DNA of 15,695 nucleotides, taken from positions 1 through 15,695 of the forward strand of contig PKCL01000068.1 in the NCBI GenBank assembly GCA_002862165.1, given 5' to 3'. The notes below the pieces were generated by a model that saw nothing but the letters and a program-made list of their open reading frames with translations, was not told the DNA's origin and made no database searches. This DNA is from Planctomycetaceae bacterium. GTDB lineage: Bacteria > Planctomycetota > Planctomycetia > Pirellulales > UBA1268. This document shows, one piece after another, positions 13,763 to 15,695 of this stretch. The number at the start of each line of letters is the position of its first letter. Position 1 is the stretch's first letter. The position numbers and the translations under genes were made by a program.

Positions 13763-15526
13763 ATGTCGCCTTTGTCGCCGGCGCCCATGCTTAAACTACA
13801 AGGTATTGCGGTCTCGTCGGGAGTAACAATCGGCGAGGCACTCGTTCTCGACAGTGAGGGATTTCGTATTCCAAGACGCTTCGTCGCCCGAAGCGCTGTT
13901 GATACTGAACTTCAGCGATTGTCCAACGCTGTTGCTGAATCTACTGCCGAAATCAAAAAAAACCGTGATGCGGTCCGGGGCGAACTTGGTGAGCAGTATG
14001 CCGCTATTTTTGATGCTCATCTGGCAATGCTTCATGATCAACGTCTGCAGGAGGAACTTACAAGCGCAGTTCGAGATCGTAATTGGTGGCCAGAATATGC
14101 AGTGAGCCGAACGCTTCGAAGATATGCCAAGGTTTTTCAAAAACTTGATAACCATATCGCGCAGCGTGCACACGACATTTATGACATTGAAAAAAGTCTC
14201 CTACGAAATCTCTTAGGGCAGCGAAGAGAAACACTGGCCTCGATTTCTGAGCCAGTTGTAATTCTTGCTCATAATCTGACACCCAGTGAGACCGCAAATC
14301 TCGATAGACGATTCGTGAAAGGTTTTGCGACCGAACTTGGTGGTCCGGGCAGCCACACAGCGATTGTTGCCGAAGGGCTTGAGATACCTGCGGTTGTTGG
14401 TATTGGGCCATTCTTAGCAGATGTTTCTGGTGGTGAGCCTGTCATTCTAGATGGCAACCAAGGTGTTGTTATTCTTCAGCCTGATGAAGAAACCATTGCT
14501 CGCTACAGGCTTGAGGCTGAAGTAGCTGAGACCGTTGCAGCATCCCTCGGGCAATTACGAGACTTGCCGGCAGAGACGACTGATGGCGTGAGAGTGCAGA
14601 TCAGAGGGAATATTGAGTTTCCTGAAGAAGTAGAGCAGTGTATGCGACGAGGCAGTGACGGAATCGGCCTCTATAGAACAGAATTTCTCTACCTTACGAG
14701 CCAGCACGAGCCAAGCGAAGAAGATCATTATCGTGCTTACAGAAAAGTCATAGACGCAATTGATGGTAAGCCGATGGTGGTACGAACGTTAGATCTGGGC
14801 TCGGATAAAATGCTCACTGAAAAAAGTCCCGAAGAGGAAAGAAACCCTTGTCTTGGGCTGCGGAGTATTCGCCTGTCACTACGGCAATTACCCATGTTTC
14901 GGACTCAGTTGCGAGCAATTCTTAGAGCGAGCGCTCATGGCGACGTGCGAGTCATGTTTCCTTTGGTCTCAACAATAATTGAGTTGCGCCAAGCGAAATT
15001 GGTTTTGACAGATGTCATGGAAGATCTCGCTGAGCATGATATTGATTTTAATCCAAAACTCAAGATCGGAATAATGGTTGAGACGCCTGCTGCTGCAATG
15101 ATGCTCGATGCGTTCATTCAGGAAGTTGATTTTGTCTCTGTTGGAACAAACGATCTTATTCAGTACACCTTGGCTGTTGATCGCGGGAATAAAGATGTTG
15201 CAGATCTTTACAGTGCGTGTGATCCAGCAGTACTTAGGTTATTGAAGAGATCGCTGGATATTGCGGCGGAGGCCGGAATATCTGCGAGTGTCTGCGGTCA
15301 GATGAGTGGAAGTGTTATGTACACCCAGTTGTTGCTCGGTCTTGGGCTTCGTGAGCTGAGTGTACCTGCTGCAGCAATACCAGAAATTAAACAGGCGGTT
15401 CGAAGCGTATCAATCGCCGATTGTCAGGCTGTCGCAAAACGGGTGCTTGAAATGAACAGTGCCCGGGACGTGAAGGCCTTTTTACGTGATCAGAAACGAC
15501 GTCTTCTTGCGGAGACTATCGCATAA
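13763..15526 (+). CDS. ptsI: PTS Enzyme I (phosphoenolpyruvate-protein phosphotransferase)
   Basis: 587 residues, canonical EI length with no N-terminal GAF domain as in EI-Ntr (PtsP). Domains: N-terminal HPr-binding helical part (about 10-150, beginning L-K-L-Q-G-I-A-V-S-S-G), phosphohistidine swivel (about 155-240) with His198 in G-G-P-G-S-H-T-A-I-V-A-E, and the PEP-binding TIM barrel (about 265-575). The barrel shows G-L-Y-R-T-E-F-L-Y (302-310), R-T-L-D-L-G-S-D-K (341-349), N-P-x-L-G-L-R (361-367), V-E-T-P-A-A (439-444), G-T-N-D-L-I-Q-Y (461-468) and Cys511 in V-C-G-Q-M-S-G, where most EIs read V-C-G-E-M-A-G. It uses PEP to phosphorylate itself and then HPr. ATG at 13763 has the same GAAAACGG string as ptsH before it; an ATG at codon 9 (13787) is closer to the usual EI N-terminus, so the start is not certain. 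It is followed 49 bases later by the RNase E/G gene. Confidence 0.97.
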   Translation: MSPLSPAPMLKLQGIAVSSGVTIGEALVLDSEGFRIPRRFVARSAVDTELQRLSNAVAESTAEIKKNRDAVRGELGEQYAAIFDAHLAMLHDQRLQEELTSAVRDRNWWPEYAVSRTLRRYAKVFQKLDNHIAQRAHDIYDIEKSLLRNLLGQRRETLASISEPVVILAHNLTPSETANLDRRFVKGFATELGGPGSHTAIVAEGLEIPAVVGIGPFLADVSGGEPVILDGNQGVVILQPDEETIARYRLEAEVAETVAASLGQLRDLPAETTDGVRVQIRGNIEFPEEVEQCMRRGSDGIGLYRTEFLYLTSQHEPSEEDHYRAYRKVIDAIDGKPMVVRTLDLGSDKMLTEKSPEEERNPCLGLRSIRLSLRQLPMFRTQLRAILRASAHGDVRVMFPLVSTIIELRQAKLVLTDVMEDLAEHDIDFNPKLKIGIMVETPAAAMMLDAFIQEVDFVSVGTNDLIQYTLAVDRGNKDVADLYSACDPAVLRLLKRSLDIAAEAGISASVCGQMSGSVMYTQLLLGLGLRELSVPAAAIPEIKQAVRSVSIADCQAVAKRVLEMNSARDVKAFLRDQKRRLLAETIA

Positions 15527-15552
15527 AATTCGTGCCGCCCCCGAATTGGCGG
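15527..15552 (+). promoter_or_regulatory. Two mutually exclusive hairpins in the RNase E/G leader
   Basis: AATTCG (15527-15532) can pair with CGAATT (15542-15547), while CCGCC (15535-15539) can pair with GGCGG (15548-15552). The two overlap and cannot form together. They sit between the ptsI stop codon and the AAGGA at 15561-15565. No T-run follows, so termination is unlikely. A role in mRNA stability or feedback is only a guess. Confidence 0.35.
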
Positions 15553-15575
15553 ATCAATAGAAGGAAAGAATAGTT

Positions 15576-15695
15576 ATGAAGCAGGAAATGCTTATTAATG
15601 TGACGCAGGCTGAAGAATGCCGCATCGCAATTATCGAGGAGGGTGTACTTGAGGAACTCTATGTTGAACGAACAAGCCAGGAAAACCTTGTTGGC
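15576..15695 (+). CDS. rne: RNase E/G-family ribonuclease, N-terminal 40 residues
   Basis: The gene runs off the right edge; only the first 40 codons are seen. The start M-K-Q-E-M-L-I-N-V-T-Q-A-E-E-C-R followed by I-A-I-I-E-E-G-V-L-E-E-L-Y-V-E and Q-E-N-L-V-G is the typical RNase E/G N-terminus, leading into the S1 RNA-binding domain. The family cleaves single-stranded AU-rich RNA and drives mRNA decay and rRNA/tRNA processing. RNase E and RNase G cannot be separated from this fragment. ATG at 15576 has AAGGA ten bases upstream; ATG at 15588 is an alternative. It is 49 bases after ptsI on the same strand with no clear terminator between, so cotranscription is likely. Confidence 0.85.
   Translation, partial: MKQEMLINVTQAEECRIAIIEEGVLEELYVERTSQENLVG

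Overview
The window looks like a chromosomal segment of a planctomycete, most likely of the Pirellulales type. The reasons are secreted sulfatases beside a secreted NIPSNAP-domain protein, a large single-pass protein with the N-terminus MRLTVRTLLAWRDHMLSEAD and a YLDN-like zinc-finger/anti-sigma-like head joined to a FecR-like domain, membrane-anchored HEAT and TPR proteins, many genes without a clear Shine-Dalgarno sequence, and frequent changes of coding strand. The placement rests on recalled family patterns; no rRNA or other phylogenetic marker is present. I see no tRNA, rRNA, CRISPR array, insertion sequence or phage gene.

Layout. Positions 1-3125 hold a sulfatase / NIPSNAP / sulfatase group: the C-terminal part of one sulfatase (+), then a NIPSNAP protein and a complete sulfatase (both -). 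They are probably exported and likely part of sulfated-polysaccharide use. At 3334-3876 lies a small secreted His-rich protein (+), followed by about 400 bases with no gene but several inverted repeats. Positions 4274-5621 hold a probable minus-strand pair: an 89-residue unknown protein and a GT2-like glycosyltransferase whose usual DXD site is not recognisable. Positions 5948-6739 encode a lipoate-protein-ligase-family enzyme (-), divergent from a membrane-anchored HEAT-repeat protein (+, 6825-7817). Positions 7852-8688 (-) encode a shikimate-dehydrogenase-fold protein that has lost the catalytic Lys and Asp positions. Upstream of it is a TPR protein (-, 8791-9372), divergent from the 765-residue FecR-like membrane protein (+, 9689-11986).

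The right end (12295 to the edge) is the clearest functional unit. Hpf (ribosome hibernation), a PtsN-like EIIA, HPr, PTS Enzyme I and the first 40 codons of an RNase E/G-family protein all lie on the + strand. EI, HPr and EIIA form a complete phosphoryl relay (PEP to EI His198, HPr His27, EIIA His69), but no EIIB or EIIC sugar permease is visible. This points to a regulatory rather than sugar-transporting PTS. It is set beside ribosome hibernation and RNA decay, which suggests a nutrient-status circuit. A weak terminator and a weak promoter between ptsH and ptsI may separate two transcription units.

Nothing here is firmly a new system. The items most worth a second look are the catalytically stripped AroE-like protein, the ZAS/FecR-like membrane protein, the PTS/hpf/rne cluster, the DXD-less glycosyltransferase with its small partner, and the hairpin-rich gap at 3.86-4.11 kb.
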